Shown: positions 26,405-36,087, numbered from the stretch's first letter. The stretch is 64,000 bases of DNA from Acidobacteriota bacterium (GCA_016715115.1 JADKBM010000013.1:434001-498000); one strand, 5' to 3'. Numbers and translations: made by a program. The notes: generated from the sequence alone by a model not told the origin.

Positions 26405-27076
26405 ATGAGTAATCTTTCAGATATCGGATTTCCGACGCCGGACGAAACTGCGATCAACGAGATGATCCTGCACGTCCTCGAGCTCGCCAAGCCGATCAAG
26501 GCGCCACAGGGCTTCTACCTTGTTTACTCCGACCCGTCCGGCGCGGAGATCTTTCTGCAGGGCAATTTTGATCAGGAACTCGTCGGATTCAATCCGCATT
26601 TTGCCGGGACGAGCCGCCTAAACGCAACTCTTGTCGGGAATATTGAACGCGATTCGTCGGATCTTGACGGCGGATTTCGCGCGGTCGTTGACGGTTCGGA
26701 CGTTGAATTCGTCTTCGACGTCCCGGACTTTCGTTTGGTTCCCGAAGGCGGGTTTCCGCGCGCTGCCGAGGTTCAGTTGACCGCTTTCGGGTCGAACGAT
26801 TTCAAGATCGGCGATGAATCGGCGGAGTTTTCATTCGTTCCGGCGCCGATCGTCGATCCCGAGATTCCGCCGCGGCCGATCGCGACCATCAGCGGGGAAC
26901 TGGTTGGATTTGAAAAACGGAAGAACGAATTGTCGGGCGAGGAGTTCTACTGGCTGAAGGTCACGACCGTCGGCGGCGATGTCGATGTTGTCGCGGACCC
27001 TAAATGGATCAGATCCGAACCGTCAAAGGGGAACACCGTGTCGGGGACGTTTTGGCTTTCCGGGAGAACGATTTGA
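26405..27076 (+). CDS. Conserved hypothetical protein
   Basis: A 223-residue cytoplasmic protein starting MSNLSDIGF (ATG 26405); the longer frame runs through the repeat and was rejected. It is rich in Asp, Glu and Phe with beta-strand patterns, including 'GFYLVYSDPSGAEIFLQGNF' and a C-terminal OB-like stretch ('ISGELVGFEKRKNELSGEEF'). No known family is recognised. Its TGA stop starts the following heptamer array (TGAATTG, GGATTTG...). Confidence 0.6.
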   Translation: MSNLSDIGFPTPDETAINEMILHVLELAKPIKAPQGFYLVYSDPSGAEIFLQGNFDQELVGFNPHFAGTSRLNATLVGNIERDSSDLDGGFRAVVDGSDVEFVFDVPDFRLVPEGGFPRAAEVQLTAFGSNDFKIGDESAEFSFVPAPIVDPEIPPRPIATISGELVGFEKRKNELSGEEFYWLKVTTVGGDVDVVADPKWIRSEPSKGNTVSGTFWLSGRTI

Positions 27077-27144
27077 ATTGGGATTTGGGAATTCGGATTT
27101 GTGATTTGCGGCAAGTCAGAACCGCCTGCGTGAGCGGGCGGGCA
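27077..27144. repeat. Heptamer array plus REP copy 2
   Basis: Five phased units follow the stop codon at once (ATTGGGA, TTTGGGA, ATTCGGA, TTTGTGA, TTTGCGG). At 27121-27144 comes the exact 24-bp inverse copy of the REP sequence at 56-79. Confidence 0.85.
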
Positions 27145-27203
27145 ACCACTGCACTTTTGGCCCTGGAATTCGGAATGCCCGGAATCCCGGATCCGTTATC
27201 AAG

Positions 27204-27809
27204 TCATTCGTTCCCGAACCATTCTTCGAGCGCCCGGCGGGCGTCTTCAGACTCGTATTCGATCGCTTTTAGCTCCAGCGCGACGCGAGCGATGTCTTCG
27301 TAAATCGGATCTTCAAGCGACGGAAGGACCTCTTCGACGGGCATCAGCGCGATCGTTTCCATCGCGATCGCCCTTATTGCGGGAGTCGTTGTTTGGCGGG
27401 CGATCTCACACATCTCGCCGACCGAGAAACGGTCGCCGAGGATGTCGGCAAGCTTGTCGATCTGCTTGTAATCGCGGCGTTCGAGCGCTCGCTGGGCGAG
27501 CTGAATGAAAACTTCGGCCGATTCGGTCTGCGTCTGCAGTACAGAGACGCACGTCTCCGCAAGCTGCGAGATCTCGTCAAGCCGCTCGCGGTCATCGTTC
27601 GTTTTCGAATCTTTCGCCTGTTCGTCGAGAACGGACAGAAGTCCGCTTAACTCCCAATCTGACTGCGGATCGTATGAAAATTTCTGCGAGGGCGAGGTCG
27701 GAGACGTCCCGCGCTTCGCCTCCAAAGCGCCGACGATCATCTTTTTTGTCATCGGCCGCAAGCCTTCCCAAACACTCTCAACCCGCGCACCGAAGTCTTT
27801 TATCATCAT
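27204..27809 (-). CDS. Hypothetical helical protein
   Basis: A 201-residue soluble, acidic protein with almost entirely helical patterns, e.g. 'ESAEVFIQLAQRALERRDY' and 'RFSVGEMCEIARQTTTPAI', suggesting TPR/HEAT-like repeats from about residue 80. No signal peptide. Start taken at 27809; ATGs at internal Met20 and Met24 are alternatives. It is followed downstream by the array at 27077-27144. I do not recognise the family. Confidence 0.6.
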   Translation of the reverse strand: MMIKDFGARVESVWEGLRPMTKKMIVGALEAKRGTSPTSPSQKFSYDPQSDWELSGLLSVLDEQAKDSKTNDDRERLDEISQLAETCVSVLQTQTESAEVFIQLAQRALERRDYKQIDKLADILGDRFSVGEMCEIARQTTTPAIRAIAMETIALMPVEEVLPSLEDPIYEDIARVALELKAIEYESEDARRALEEWFGNE

Positions 27810-27865
27810 TTCAACAACCTAAGTGTGCCCGCGACGCCAGAGTCTGTCAAGCAATACCTCACGTA

Positions 27866-28204
27866 TCAGCTTCCGCGTGCGAACGTTGCTTTCATCCGGC
27901 GAGCGACTGAGTCCAGCGCGTCTTCCCGCGTTTCGTCGATTTCGACGTCGCTGAGGACCGTGACCAGCGCGTACGGGGTTCCGCCCAACCGCCGAAGTTC
28001 CCAGGATTCGCTTCCGGGCTGCGATACCCTCGAGAACCAAAGCCCGTCGAAATCATCGGTTACCACCGAAACCGATCCGAAAAGCGAATTCGATGTCTCG
28101 CCGAGTGCTTCGGAACTTGGCCGTGAAAGCAAAACACGGCGTAGTACCCAGCCGTGTTTTGCGTAAAGCTTCAGGATTTCCCGGACTTCATTCGGGTCGA
28201 TCAT
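27866..28204 (-). CDS. Small hypothetical protein
   Basis: A 112-residue protein, cytoplasmic, starting MIDPNEVREILKLYAKHGW. Its ATG overlaps the TGA of the lipoprotein gene upstream (28201-28204), so it is translationally coupled. The sequence has one helix, then beta-strands ('SNSLFGSVSVVTDDFDGLWF'). No family recognised. Confidence 0.65.
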   Translation of the reverse strand: MIDPNEVREILKLYAKHGWVLRRVLLSRPSSEALGETSNSLFGSVSVVTDDFDGLWFSRVSQPGSESWELRRLGGTPYALVTVLSDVEIDETREDALDSVARRMKATFARGS

Positions 28205-28872
28205 TTCTCTTTAGCCGCTTTAGGGGCCCGTTTCGGATTCGTGAAGTTGGCGTTGGCGTTGGCGTTCGGTCCCGGAACCAGATTCGGATTGTTGGCATTC
28301 GCCGCTTCCTGTTCGATCACCGTTTGGCTCTTTCCGGGCGATTTCCACTTGCCGCCGAACGCGTCGCCGAAGGCCGCCTTCCAACTTCCGTCTTCGAGGA
28401 CGAACGGCAAATCGTCCCATTGTTTGCGGGTCGAGTTCCAGACTTCGACGGCCGCGAAACCGCCTTTGATCCGTTCGTCGCGAAGTTCCGGCATCGTGTC
28501 GGCGAAGGTCGTTTCGGTGAAGCCGTTCTTGACCACTTCCTCAACCGTTTTCTTTTGCTGCCCGGCCGCCATTTCGGCGAGTCCGAGCGAGCCCTTTGAA
28601 AGCATCGCCTTGATCTTGGTCGGATCCTGACTCTTAACCGCGGCAAAAAGCATCCGGTACGCTTCGCTCGGCGAAGTCGCGTTTCCGACGGGATAATCGG
28701 TCATCGTCGGCGGCTTCGTTTCCGGCGTCGGGGTCGTGCCGCCGTTGATGTTCGGCTTGGTGTTGACGGTGTTCGCCGAGTTTGTCGGTTTCTTGGCACA
28801 GGCGAACGCAAAGACAACCGCCGACGCAACAAGCGCCAGCGCAACGATCTTCTGAAAATTTCCTAACTGCAT
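28201..28872 (-). CDS. Putative lipoprotein, NTF2/DUF4878-like
   Basis: A 223-residue exported protein starting MQLGNFQKIV (ATG 28872, with GAGGAAG upstream). The signal peptide ends in a lipobox-like FAFAC with Cys25, followed by Lys and a Thr/Asn/Pro linker. Residues of about 65-160 resemble an NTF2-like/DUF4878 fold ('SPSEAYRMLFAAVKSQDPTK'). The tail is Asn/Ala-rich (NANANANF). Probably an outer- or inner-membrane lipoprotein of unknown role. Confidence 0.7.
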   Translation of the reverse strand: MQLGNFQKIVALALVASAVVFAFACAKKPTNSANTVNTKPNINGGTTPTPETKPPTMTDYPVGNATSPSEAYRMLFAAVKSQDPTKIKAMLSKGSLGLAEMAAGQQKKTVEEVVKNGFTETTFADTMPELRDERIKGGFAAVEVWNSTRKQWDDLPFVLEDGSWKAAFGDAFGGKWKSPGKSQTVIEQEAANANNPNLVPGPNANANANFTNPKRAPKAAKEK

Positions 28873-29022
28873 ATTCTGTAAGCTTCCTCTCAGGGTCAAG
28901 AAATTATGATAAAGCAAACCGACGAAGCCGACAATCGCCGATTCTGGATTCAGAACTTAGCCGGAGCTGCAATTTACTAAGGCCGCACGTTCGTTCTATG
29001 ATAAACGTTCGAAACTTTCGAT

Positions 29023-29859
29023 ATGAAGACCTGTCCGAGCTGCAATTCTCAATACACCGACGACACCCTGCGTTTCTGTCTTCAGGACGGAACGCCGCTC
29101 GTGGAGCCCTCCGGAGCGCCCACGATCGCATTCAACGAACAGGAAACGTTTGTTTCGGCGCGGCCGACAAATCCGCCGATCGCGGGTTTTGAACGCCAGA
29201 CCCAGCCGATGCTGGCACCGGCGCCGGCGCCGGCAAGGTCGAATCTTCTGATCGTCGCCGTGCTCATCCTGGCCGTCCTGCTGCTTGCCTTCGTCGGGGT
29301 CGGAGCCTGGATCATCTACACCGGCGGTTCGCCCTATTCGCGCACGAATCCGATGCTCGCTAATGCGAACACGGACAAGCCCGTAACGTCGTCAAAACCG
29401 CGAACCGACACGGCCGTCAACAAGCCGGCCTCAAACGTGAAAGCCAATTCAAATGCGAACGCGGATTCGCAGCAGATCAAGACCGACGTCGCCGAACGTA
29501 TTGAAGCTTGGCGGACCGGAATTGAAGCGGTCAATCTCGACCGCTTTATGGAAAACTATGCCGAATCGGTCGATTACTATAATGGCCGCGGGACGACGCG
29601 CGCGGCCGTCCGGGACGACAAACAGCGGGCTTTCGTAAAATTCGATTCGATGAAGATGACGATCTCGAATATGACGATCACGCCGGGTGCGGGCGGAACG
29701 CGCGCGGTCGCGGTCTTCGATAAGGAATGGATCTTCACGAACGCCGCCGGCGAACGCAACGCGGGCAAGGTCCGCCAGCAGTTGACGCTTGAGAAGATCA
29801 ACGGAAAATGGCTCATCATCCTTGAAAAAGACTTGAAGATCATCCAGAGACCGTCCTGA
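29023..29859 (+). CDS. Zinc-ribbon, single-TM protein with NTF2-like C-terminal domain
   Basis: A 278-residue membrane protein. The N-terminal 'MKTCPSCNSQYTDDTLRFCL' is a zinc ribbon with CPSC and a third Cys in FCLQDG; a fourth ligand is not obvious. A proline-rich linker leads to one membrane helix (about 66-91), then an Asn/Ala/Thr linker and a SnoaL/DUF4440-like domain (about 145-278, 'ERIEAWRTGIEAVNLDRFM'). This architecture recurs in Acidobacteriota proteins. The next gene overlaps by one base (TGATG), indicating an operon. Confidence 0.78.
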   Translation: MKTCPSCNSQYTDDTLRFCLQDGTPLVEPSGAPTIAFNEQETFVSARPTNPPIAGFERQTQPMLAPAPAPARSNLLIVAVLILAVLLLAFVGVGAWIIYTGGSPYSRTNPMLANANTDKPVTSSKPRTDTAVNKPASNVKANSNANADSQQIKTDVAERIEAWRTGIEAVNLDRFMENYAESVDYYNGRGTTRAAVRDDKQRAFVKFDSMKMTISNMTITPGAGGTRAVAVFDKEWIFTNAAGERNAGKVRQQLTLEKINGKWLIILEKDLKIIQRPS

Positions 29860-30815
29860 TGAAAGCGCTTAGATTTACCGATAACACATTGAAAATGGAG
29901 GACTTGGCTTTGCCCACCGCGATCGGCGAAGCGCTTGTGCGCGTCGTTCGCTCGGGAATTTGCAACACCGACCTTGAAATCGTTCGGGGCTATGCGGGTT
30001 TTTCGGGAACGATCGGACACGAGTTCGTCGGGATCGTCGAAGAATGCGCGGAAAATCCGGCGCTCGTCGGAAAACGCGTTGTCGGCGAGATCAATGTCGG
30101 TTGCGGAATTTGCGGTCTTTGCCGGGCCGGCGACTCGCGGCATTGTCCGGCACGGACCGTTCTCGGGATCAAGGGCCGCGATGGCGCGCACGCCGGATTT
30201 CTGAATCTCCCGGCCCGCAATCTGCTTGAGGTTCCGGCCGGCGTCAGCGACGAACAGGCCATCTTCACCGAACCGCTTGCCGCCGCCTACGGAATCACCG
30301 AACAGGTCGAGATCGGAAAGGATACGCGTGTCGCCGTGATCGGCGACGGCAAACTCGGAATTCTATGCGCCCTGAGCCTCGCGCTCGAAAGCGATCGGGT
30401 CGTTTTGATCGGGAAGCACCGGGAAAAACTATCCGTTGCCCGGAAGCGTAATATCGAAACCGACTTCGCCGAGAGCGGCGCGAAGCGCGCCGGCGAGTTT
30501 GATGTCGTCGTCGAGGCGAGCGGCAGCGAGTCCGGCTTCGATCTGGCGGCGGAACTCGTTCGGCCACGCGGCAAGATAGTCCTGAAATCGACGTTCGCCG
30601 GAAAGACGAGTCTCGATCTCTGGCGCGTGGTCGTGGACGAGATCTCCGTCGTCGGCTCACGTTGCGGCCGTTTCGCTCCGGCGCTGCAGTTAATGGCCGG
30701 CGGCCGGATCAATGTTGAAGATATGATATCGGATGAGTTTCGCCTCGAAGACGGTGTCGAGGCGATGCGCCGCGCCGCCGAGAAAGGCGTTCTCAAGGTT
30801 ATGCTCACGATGTAG
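29859..30815 (+). CDS. Zinc-type alcohol dehydrogenase family (MDR) protein
   Basis: A 318-residue medium-chain dehydrogenase. The catalytic zinc Cys is in 'SGICNTDLEIVRG', with GHE at 'GTIGHEFVGIV' and a structural-zinc set in 'NVGCGICGLCRAGDSRHC'. The nucleotide site is unusual, 'VAVIGDGKLGILCALSLAL'. It resembles threonine dehydrogenase/sorbitol dehydrogenase-like proteins but is short (usual 340-360). Substrate unknown. Translationally coupled to the preceding gene. Confidence 0.85.
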   Translation: MKALRFTDNTLKMEDLALPTAIGEALVRVVRSGICNTDLEIVRGYAGFSGTIGHEFVGIVEECAENPALVGKRVVGEINVGCGICGLCRAGDSRHCPARTVLGIKGRDGAHAGFLNLPARNLLEVPAGVSDEQAIFTEPLAAAYGITEQVEIGKDTRVAVIGDGKLGILCALSLALESDRVVLIGKHREKLSVARKRNIETDFAESGAKRAGEFDVVVEASGSESGFDLAAELVRPRGKIVLKSTFAGKTSLDLWRVVVDEISVVGSRCGRFAPALQLMAGGRINVEDMISDEFRLEDGVEAMRRAAEKGVLKVMLTM

Positions 30816-30822
30816 TTCGGAG

Positions 30823-30831
30823 TGTTATAAT
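30823..30831 (+). promoter_or_regulatory. Extended -10 promoter of htrA
   Basis: TGTTATAAT (TG plus one base plus TATAAT) with no good -35 box, 33 bp before the htrA ATG. Confidence 0.5.
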
Positions 30832-30863
30832 CGGATCAACCGGCGTTTTTTGGAGGTCCCGTT

Positions 30864-32366
30864 ATGAGGTTTTGCGGAAAGACTTTTCTTGTTTTCGTGG
30901 CGGTCTCGGTGCTCGCGGTTTCAGCGATCGCGCAGACCGGGGTCGAGCGTTCGCGGGCGGCGGCGATCACGCCCGAAAAACTCTCGTCTTCGTTTGCCGA
31001 GGTTGCGAAATCCGTCGAATCCGCCGTTGTCAATATCGACACGCGCTCGAAAAGCTCGGAGATCGGGATCAAGGACAATAGCGGCGGAAAGGCGGATGGG
31101 ATCGACGAAATGCTGCGCCGCCAGGAGCGTCGGCAGTCGGTCGCGGTCGGCAGCGGCTTCATCTTCGACAAATCGGGCTTTATCGTCACGAACTCGCACG
31201 TCGTCGAAGACGCTGCAAGGATCTTCGTACAGCTTCCGGGCGGCGAGGAGTTCGTCGCAACACTCGTCGGGATCGATGAGGAAACGGATCTTGCGGTGCT
31301 CAAGATCGATGCCGGCCGCGAACTTCCGGTACTCAGATTCGCTGATTCCGAAACATCACGCGTCGGCGATTGGGTGCTTGCCTTCGGTTCGCCGTTCGGG
31401 CTCGCGAACACGGTCACGGCCGGCATAATCTCGCAGGTAAAACGCGAAACGCCGGGGACTCCGCTCCGGCCGTTCCAAAAATTCATACAGACGGACGCCG
31501 CCATAAATCGCGGAAACTCGGGCGGGCCGCTCGTCAATATGAACGGCGAGGTAATCGGAATCAATTCGCAGATCGCAACATCGACCGGCGACAGCAACGG
31601 AATCGGCTTTGCGCTTCCGTCCAACGAGGCGGCGCGGGTTTTGCGGCAGATCGTCGAGTACGGAAAGGTCCGACGCGGGTATTTGGGCGTCAATATGGAC
31701 TCGGTAAAAGCCGAGTTCGCAAAGGTTTACGGTTTGGACGAAGCGCGTGGAGCGGTGATCACGAACATTTCGGACAAGCGAAGCGCGGCGGCTGTCGCCG
31801 GACTTCTTGCGGGCGACATCATTCTCGAGGTTGACGGCAAAAGGATCGCGGACGCACAGGATCTGATCGAAAAGGTCGCCGCGAGCGCGCCTGACCAAAC
31901 CGTCGAGATGACGATCATTCGCGAGGCCGGAGCTAAGCTTGAACGGATGTCGCTTCCGGTGAAACTCGGTGAACGTCCGACAGTTACGAAGCAACTGCCA
32001 AATAGCGAGCGTCGCGTCCTACCGGTCGATGGCCGGACGGAACCGTTGAACCCGTTCGGACTGACGATGTCCGAACTGACGCCGACGATCGCCGCGGCAT
32101 ACAAGATCGAAGGGCAGAAGGGCGTTGTTGTCAAAACGATCAGCCCGACGAGTTTCATTGCCGATGTTCGCGCCGCGAACGGAGACGATGCGTTGCGTGA
32201 AGGAGACGTCATCGTTCGCGTCAACCGCGTTCCGGTCACTGATCTGAAGACGTTCAATGATGTCGCCGGCAAATTGAAAAAGGGCGATGCCGTGGTCCTG
32301 AATGTGCTCAGCGTCAACGCCGCGCGCGTTTCGGTTCCGAAGATCGTTCAGTTTACGGTCCGCTGA
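30864..32366 (+). CDS. htrA: HtrA/DegP-type periplasmic serine protease with two PDZ domains
   Basis: A 500-residue exported protease (signal peptide 1-23). The trypsin-like domain (about 45-255) has His112 (TNSHVVED), Asp142 (EETDLAVLK) and Ser219 (RGNSGGPLV). PDZ1 spans about 270-365 ('RRGYLGVNMDSV' start) and PDZ2 about 395-498. It would refold or degrade misfolded envelope proteins; PDZ2 ends with a well-formed strand. Length is normal for DegP/DegQ. A second, PDZ-free relative with TPRs is at 14145. Confidence 0.93.
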   Translation: MRFCGKTFLVFVAVSVLAVSAIAQTGVERSRAAAITPEKLSSSFAEVAKSVESAVVNIDTRSKSSEIGIKDNSGGKADGIDEMLRRQERRQSVAVGSGFIFDKSGFIVTNSHVVEDAARIFVQLPGGEEFVATLVGIDEETDLAVLKIDAGRELPVLRFADSETSRVGDWVLAFGSPFGLANTVTAGIISQVKRETPGTPLRPFQKFIQTDAAINRGNSGGPLVNMNGEVIGINSQIATSTGDSNGIGFALPSNEAARVLRQIVEYGKVRRGYLGVNMDSVKAEFAKVYGLDEARGAVITNISDKRSAAAVAGLLAGDIILEVDGKRIADAQDLIEKVAASAPDQTVEMTIIREAGAKLERMSLPVKLGERPTVTKQLPNSERRVLPVDGRTEPLNPFGLTMSELTPTIAAAYKIEGQKGVVVKTISPTSFIADVRAANGDDALREGDVIVRVNRVPVTDLKTFNDVAGKLKKGDAVVLNVLSVNAARVSVPKIVQFTVR

Positions 32367-32431
32367 TTTGTCGGGCGAATGTCATTTGACGATTAACAAT
32401 TTAGAATCAACGATTTACAATTCACAAAGTT

Positions 32432-33961
32432 ATGTCCAAAACAAAAGAATCGAAAAAGAAAACTACCAAAACACCGACCTACCACAACTACATCGCCGGC
32501 GAATGGGTGAAATCGTCGTCGGGCGAATGGTTTGAAAATTTGAATCCGGCCGATACGACCGATGTCGTCGGTCGTTTTCCGAAATCGAACGCGGAAGACG
32601 TAAACCGCGCCGTCGATGCCGCGAAATCGGCCGCCACGCGCTGGCGCCGGACTCCGGCCCCGAAACGCGCCGAGATCCTTTTCCGGCTCGGCGAGATTCT
32701 GCGCGAGAACAAGGACGAATTCACGCGCCAGATGACGCGCGAGATGGGCAAGGTTTTGAAAGAAGCCGGCGGCGATGTTCAGGAAGCGATCGACTGCACT
32801 TATTACACGGCCGGCGAAGGCCGCCGTCTTCACGGATTCACGACGCCGGCCGAAATGCCGAACAAATTCGCGATGTGCGTCCGCCAGCCGGTCGGCGTCT
32901 GCGGTCTGATCACGCCCTTCAACTTCCCGATGGCGATCCCGTCGTGGAAACTGATCCCGGCGCTCGTGTGCGGCAACACGGTCGTCATCAAATCGGGCGA
33001 AGACGTGCCGCTTTCGACGATAAATCTCGTCAAGGCGTGCGAAGAGGCCGGAATTCCGAAAGGTGTCGTCAACGTCGTCAACGGTTTCGGCGATGCCGGC
33101 GCGGCGCTTGTGAGACATCACGACGTGCGCTTGATCTCGTTTACGGGTTCGACCGATACCGGCCGCATCATCGCCGAAAAATGCGCCGCCGACAACAAGA
33201 TCGTCTCGCTCGAAATGGGCGGCAAGAACGCGATAATCGTGATGGACGACGCCGATATCGACAACGCGGTCGACGGCTCGCTGTGGGGCGCGTTCGGAAC
33301 CAGCGGCCAGCGTTGCACCGCTTCGTCGCGGCTCGTCGTGCACAAGAAAATCTACAAGAAATTCTGCGAAAAACTCGTCGAACGCGTCAAGAAACTCAAG
33401 GTAGGCAACGGACTAGATCCGAAAACCGAGGTCGGACCTGTGATCAATCAAAAGCAGATGGAAAAGATCCTCGGCTACATCGAGATCGGCCAAAAGGAAG
33501 ACAAGGCGACGCTCGCGGTCGGTGGAAGCCGTCTGACGAAGGGCGACTATAAGAACGGCTGGTTTATCGAGCCGACGGTCTTCACGAACGTCGACCGCAA
33601 TCATCGCGTCGGCCAGGAAGAGATCTTCGGGCCGGTGACGTCGGTCATTCCGTTCTCGACTCTCGAAGAGGCGATCGACATCGTCAACGACGTCAAATAC
33701 GGACTTTCGTCGGCGATCTACACGCAGGACGTCAACCAGGCGTTTTACGCGATGCAGGAACTCTACACGGGCATTTGTTACGTCAACTCGGCGACCATCG
33801 GCGCGGAAGTCCACCTCCCGTTCGGCGGGACGAAGGGAACCGGCAACGGCCATCGCGAAGCGGGAACCCAGGTGCTCGACATTTTCAGCGAATGGAAGGC
33901 GCTGTACATCGATTACTCGGGCAAACTGCAGAAAGCGCAGATCGACGAGGTTGAGATCTGA
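32432..33961 (+). CDS. Aldehyde dehydrogenase family protein (ALDH7-like)
   Basis: A 509-residue NAD(P)-dependent aldehyde dehydrogenase. The nucleophile is the Cys of 'GTSGQRCTASSRLV' and the general base Glu lies in 'VSLEMGGKNAIIV'; the nucleotide site is in 'LISFTGSTDTG'. The C-terminal 'GAEVHLPFGGTKGTGNGHRE' points to the aminoadipate-/piperidine-6-carboxylate or ketoglutarate-semialdehyde group. Situated just upstream of alanine dehydrogenase, suggesting amino acid catabolism. Start at ATG 32432 after a short AT-rich repeat. Confidence 0.9.
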   Translation: MSKTKESKKKTTKTPTYHNYIAGEWVKSSSGEWFENLNPADTTDVVGRFPKSNAEDVNRAVDAAKSAATRWRRTPAPKRAEILFRLGEILRENKDEFTRQMTREMGKVLKEAGGDVQEAIDCTYYTAGEGRRLHGFTTPAEMPNKFAMCVRQPVGVCGLITPFNFPMAIPSWKLIPALVCGNTVVIKSGEDVPLSTINLVKACEEAGIPKGVVNVVNGFGDAGAALVRHHDVRLISFTGSTDTGRIIAEKCAADNKIVSLEMGGKNAIIVMDDADIDNAVDGSLWGAFGTSGQRCTASSRLVVHKKIYKKFCEKLVERVKKLKVGNGLDPKTEVGPVINQKQMEKILGYIEIGQKEDKATLAVGGSRLTKGDYKNGWFIEPTVFTNVDRNHRVGQEEIFGPVTSVIPFSTLEEAIDIVNDVKYGLSSAIYTQDVNQAFYAMQELYTGICYVNSATIGAEVHLPFGGTKGTGNGHREAGTQVLDIFSEWKALYIDYSGKLQKAQIDEVEI

Positions 33962-33975
33962 CGGACCGCGGGCAA

Positions 33976-34060
33976 CGGAGCGCGGGCATCCTGCCCGCCC
34001 GCGCAGCAAAAGCCGAGCTTGAATTAAAGGGAACGCGCGGGCAGAGATGCCCGCGCTCCG
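33976..34060. repeat. REP-like inverted pair
   Basis: CGGAGCGCGGGCATCCTGCCCGC at 33976-33998 and its near reverse complement at 34035-34060 flank a 30-bp spacer. Each arm is itself a hairpin. The opening GGAGCGC is shared with the pair at 4097-4227. Confidence 0.85.
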
Positions 34061-34168
34061 TTCGCCAAAATATTCGCTGATGCCTTTTTCTTATTCCGCA
34101 AAACAACGTAAAATCGACCAACATAGGCATTACTTATCACAACATAACTCTGGAGAATTTTTTGCACA

Positions 34169-35284
34169 ATGAAAATCGGATTACCTAAAGAGATCAAAGA
34201 CAACGAGTATCGGGTTGGTTTGACCCCGGCGGGCGTGAATGCGCTGACGAATTCGGGGCATGAGGTTTTTGTCCAAAGAACGGCCGGACAGGGGTCGGGT
34301 TTTAGCGACGAGAATTACGTCAACGCCGGCGGGATCTTGCTCGATACAGCGGACGAAGTTTGGGCGACTGGCGATATGATCGTCAAGGTCAAGGAACCGA
34401 TCGCGCCGGAGTATCCGCGGATGCGCGAAGATCAGGTTCTGTTCACATATTTACACCTGGCGCCGGAATTCGAACTCACGAAGCAGATGATGAACCGCAA
34501 GGTCACGGGGGTCGCGTACGAAACGATCACCGACAAACTGGGCCGTCTGCCGCTGCTGACGCCGATGTCGGAGGTGGCGGGCCGGATGTCGGTTCAGGTC
34601 GGCGCGACATACCTTGAAAAAATGAACGGCGGACGCGGAATTCTGCTTGGCGGCGTCCCGGGAGTGCCGGCGGCGAACGTTGTCATCATCGGCGGCGGCG
34701 TGGTCGGGACCGAGGCCGCGAAAATGGCCGTTGGACTTGGCGCGCACGTGACGATCATCGACATCAATCTCGATCGCCTGCGTCAACTCGATGACATTTT
34801 TCTTTCGAAGGTTCAAACCCTTGCCTCGTCGCGTTATGCGATCCGCGAAGCGATCTCGCACGCCGATCTCGTCATCGGCGGCGTTCTCGTCGTCGGCGCC
34901 GCGGCCCCGAAACTCGTCACGCGCGATATGCTGAAGGACATTCCGAACGGCGCTGTTTTGGTCGATGTCGCCGTCGATCAGGGCGGCTGTTTCGAAACGA
35001 CGCACGCGACGACGCACTCGAATCCGACTTTTTACGAGGAAGGCGTGCTTCATTACTGCGTTGCGAATATGCCGGGCGCGGTTCCGCGAACCTCGACCTT
35101 TGCACTCACGAACGCGACGCTGCCGTACGCGCTCGCGCTCGCCAACAAAGGCTTCGCACAAGCAATCGCCGACGATGCCGGACTCAAGGAAGGCGTCAAC
35201 ACCTTCGCCGGAAAATGTACATACGAAGCGGTCGCGACTTCGCAGAACATTGAATACACGCCGCTCGATGATCTGCTCGGATAG
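34169..35284 (+). CDS. ald: Alanine dehydrogenase
   Basis: A 371-residue enzyme oxidatively deaminating L-alanine to pyruvate with NAD+. 'MKIGLPKEIKDNEYRVGLTP' is the family N-terminus (Lys-74-type base in VKVKEP), and 'NVVIIGGGVVGTEAAKMAVG' is the NAD site. 'HSNPTFYEEGVLHYCVANMP' is another signature. Full length. A terminator follows. Confidence 0.96.
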   Translation: MKIGLPKEIKDNEYRVGLTPAGVNALTNSGHEVFVQRTAGQGSGFSDENYVNAGGILLDTADEVWATGDMIVKVKEPIAPEYPRMREDQVLFTYLHLAPEFELTKQMMNRKVTGVAYETITDKLGRLPLLTPMSEVAGRMSVQVGATYLEKMNGGRGILLGGVPGVPAANVVIIGGGVVGTEAAKMAVGLGAHVTIIDINLDRLRQLDDIFLSKVQTLASSRYAIREAISHADLVIGGVLVVGAAAPKLVTRDMLKDIPNGAVLVDVAVDQGGCFETTHATTHSNPTFYEEGVLHYCVANMPGAVPRTSTFALTNATLPYALALANKGFAQAIADDAGLKEGVNTFAGKCTYEAVATSQNIEYTPLDDLLG

Positions 35285-35349
35285 TTTTTGAGAGATTGCC
35301 GCTTTTTGAAGCGCCGATTTTTCGGGAGCGAAACGAATCACGAATAAAA

Positions 35350-35384
35350 AACACCACGTGGGACGAAAGCCCTACGTGGTGTTT
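35350..35384 (+). terminator. Terminator after ald
   Basis: Hairpin ACACCACGTGGG/CCCTACGTGGTGT with a small mismatch and a short T run at 35382-35384. The rest of 35285-35575 shows no gene. Confidence 0.7.
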
Positions 35385-35575
35385 CCGCTCATCCCGGATT
35401 ACGCGAAAGAGAATGCCGCCCGCGAATTCTCGCAAATGAACCGTCGCCGGGAGTTACGGTGCTGGCGGCAAACCTGGCGCGTGGTTTCGCGCAAAGATCG
35501 CTAAATCCGCAAAGAATTCAGCACTGCGACGAATTCGAAAACAAATTTGACTTCGCTTTTTCGACGGCATTGGAA

Positions 35576-35959
35576 TCAATCGATCTTCTCATTGCCGATC
35601 AGTCGCTCAAGTGTTCGCAGCAAGGTCTCTTGCAAATTCGTGTCTTTCGTCAGAAAAGCGTCGGAAAACCGGCCGTCATTCGCGTTTTCTTCGAGCCCAC
35701 TGAGGATCACGCAAGGTAGCGGACGAGATTCCGGCCTCGCTTGGATCAAGCGGCATAACTCGTATCCGGACAGATTCGGCATAATCGCATCCGCGACGAC
35801 GGCATCGAAAACGTTCTTGTTAATGAGTTCCATCGCGACCAGGCCGTCTTCCGCCAGATCAACGGCGTAGCCCGCCTTTGTTAAAATGATCGCGATGAAC
35901 CTGCGCATCGAAGAATCGTCTTCCGCAAGCAGAATGCGCTTTTTATTACTGGTCGCCAT
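35576..35959 (-). CDS. Single-domain response regulator (CheY-like)
   Basis: A 127-residue receiver domain. With the ATG at 35959 as start, Asp14/Asp15 form the acidic pocket, Asp57 (VVADAIMPN) is the phosphoacceptor, Ser in VILSGL takes the Thr position and Lys105 (FLTKDT) completes the site. A GGAGGGG lies about 12 nt upstream, and a GTG two codons earlier is an alternative start. No histidine kinase is adjacent, so it is an orphan. Confidence 0.88.
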   Translation of the reverse strand: MATSNKKRILLAEDDSSMRRFIAIILTKAGYAVDLAEDGLVAMELINKNVFDAVVADAIMPNLSGYELCRLIQARPESRPLPCVILSGLEENANDGRFSDAFLTKDTNLQETLLRTLERLIGNEKID

Positions 35960-36087
35960 AGACACACCGAGCCCCTCCAAACATTGGAAACAAATGTCTT
36001 TGGGGATAGACGAACGATCGTGAGGGTTGATTTAGCTTAAATAACTTGCCAAGCTTTTGTCAATCAACATAAACTTGACGTTTCCTT

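Noticed and set aside
34110..34115. TAAAAT as a -10 box before ald
   Set aside because: No acceptable -35 at 16-18 bp, so the promoter is not supported.
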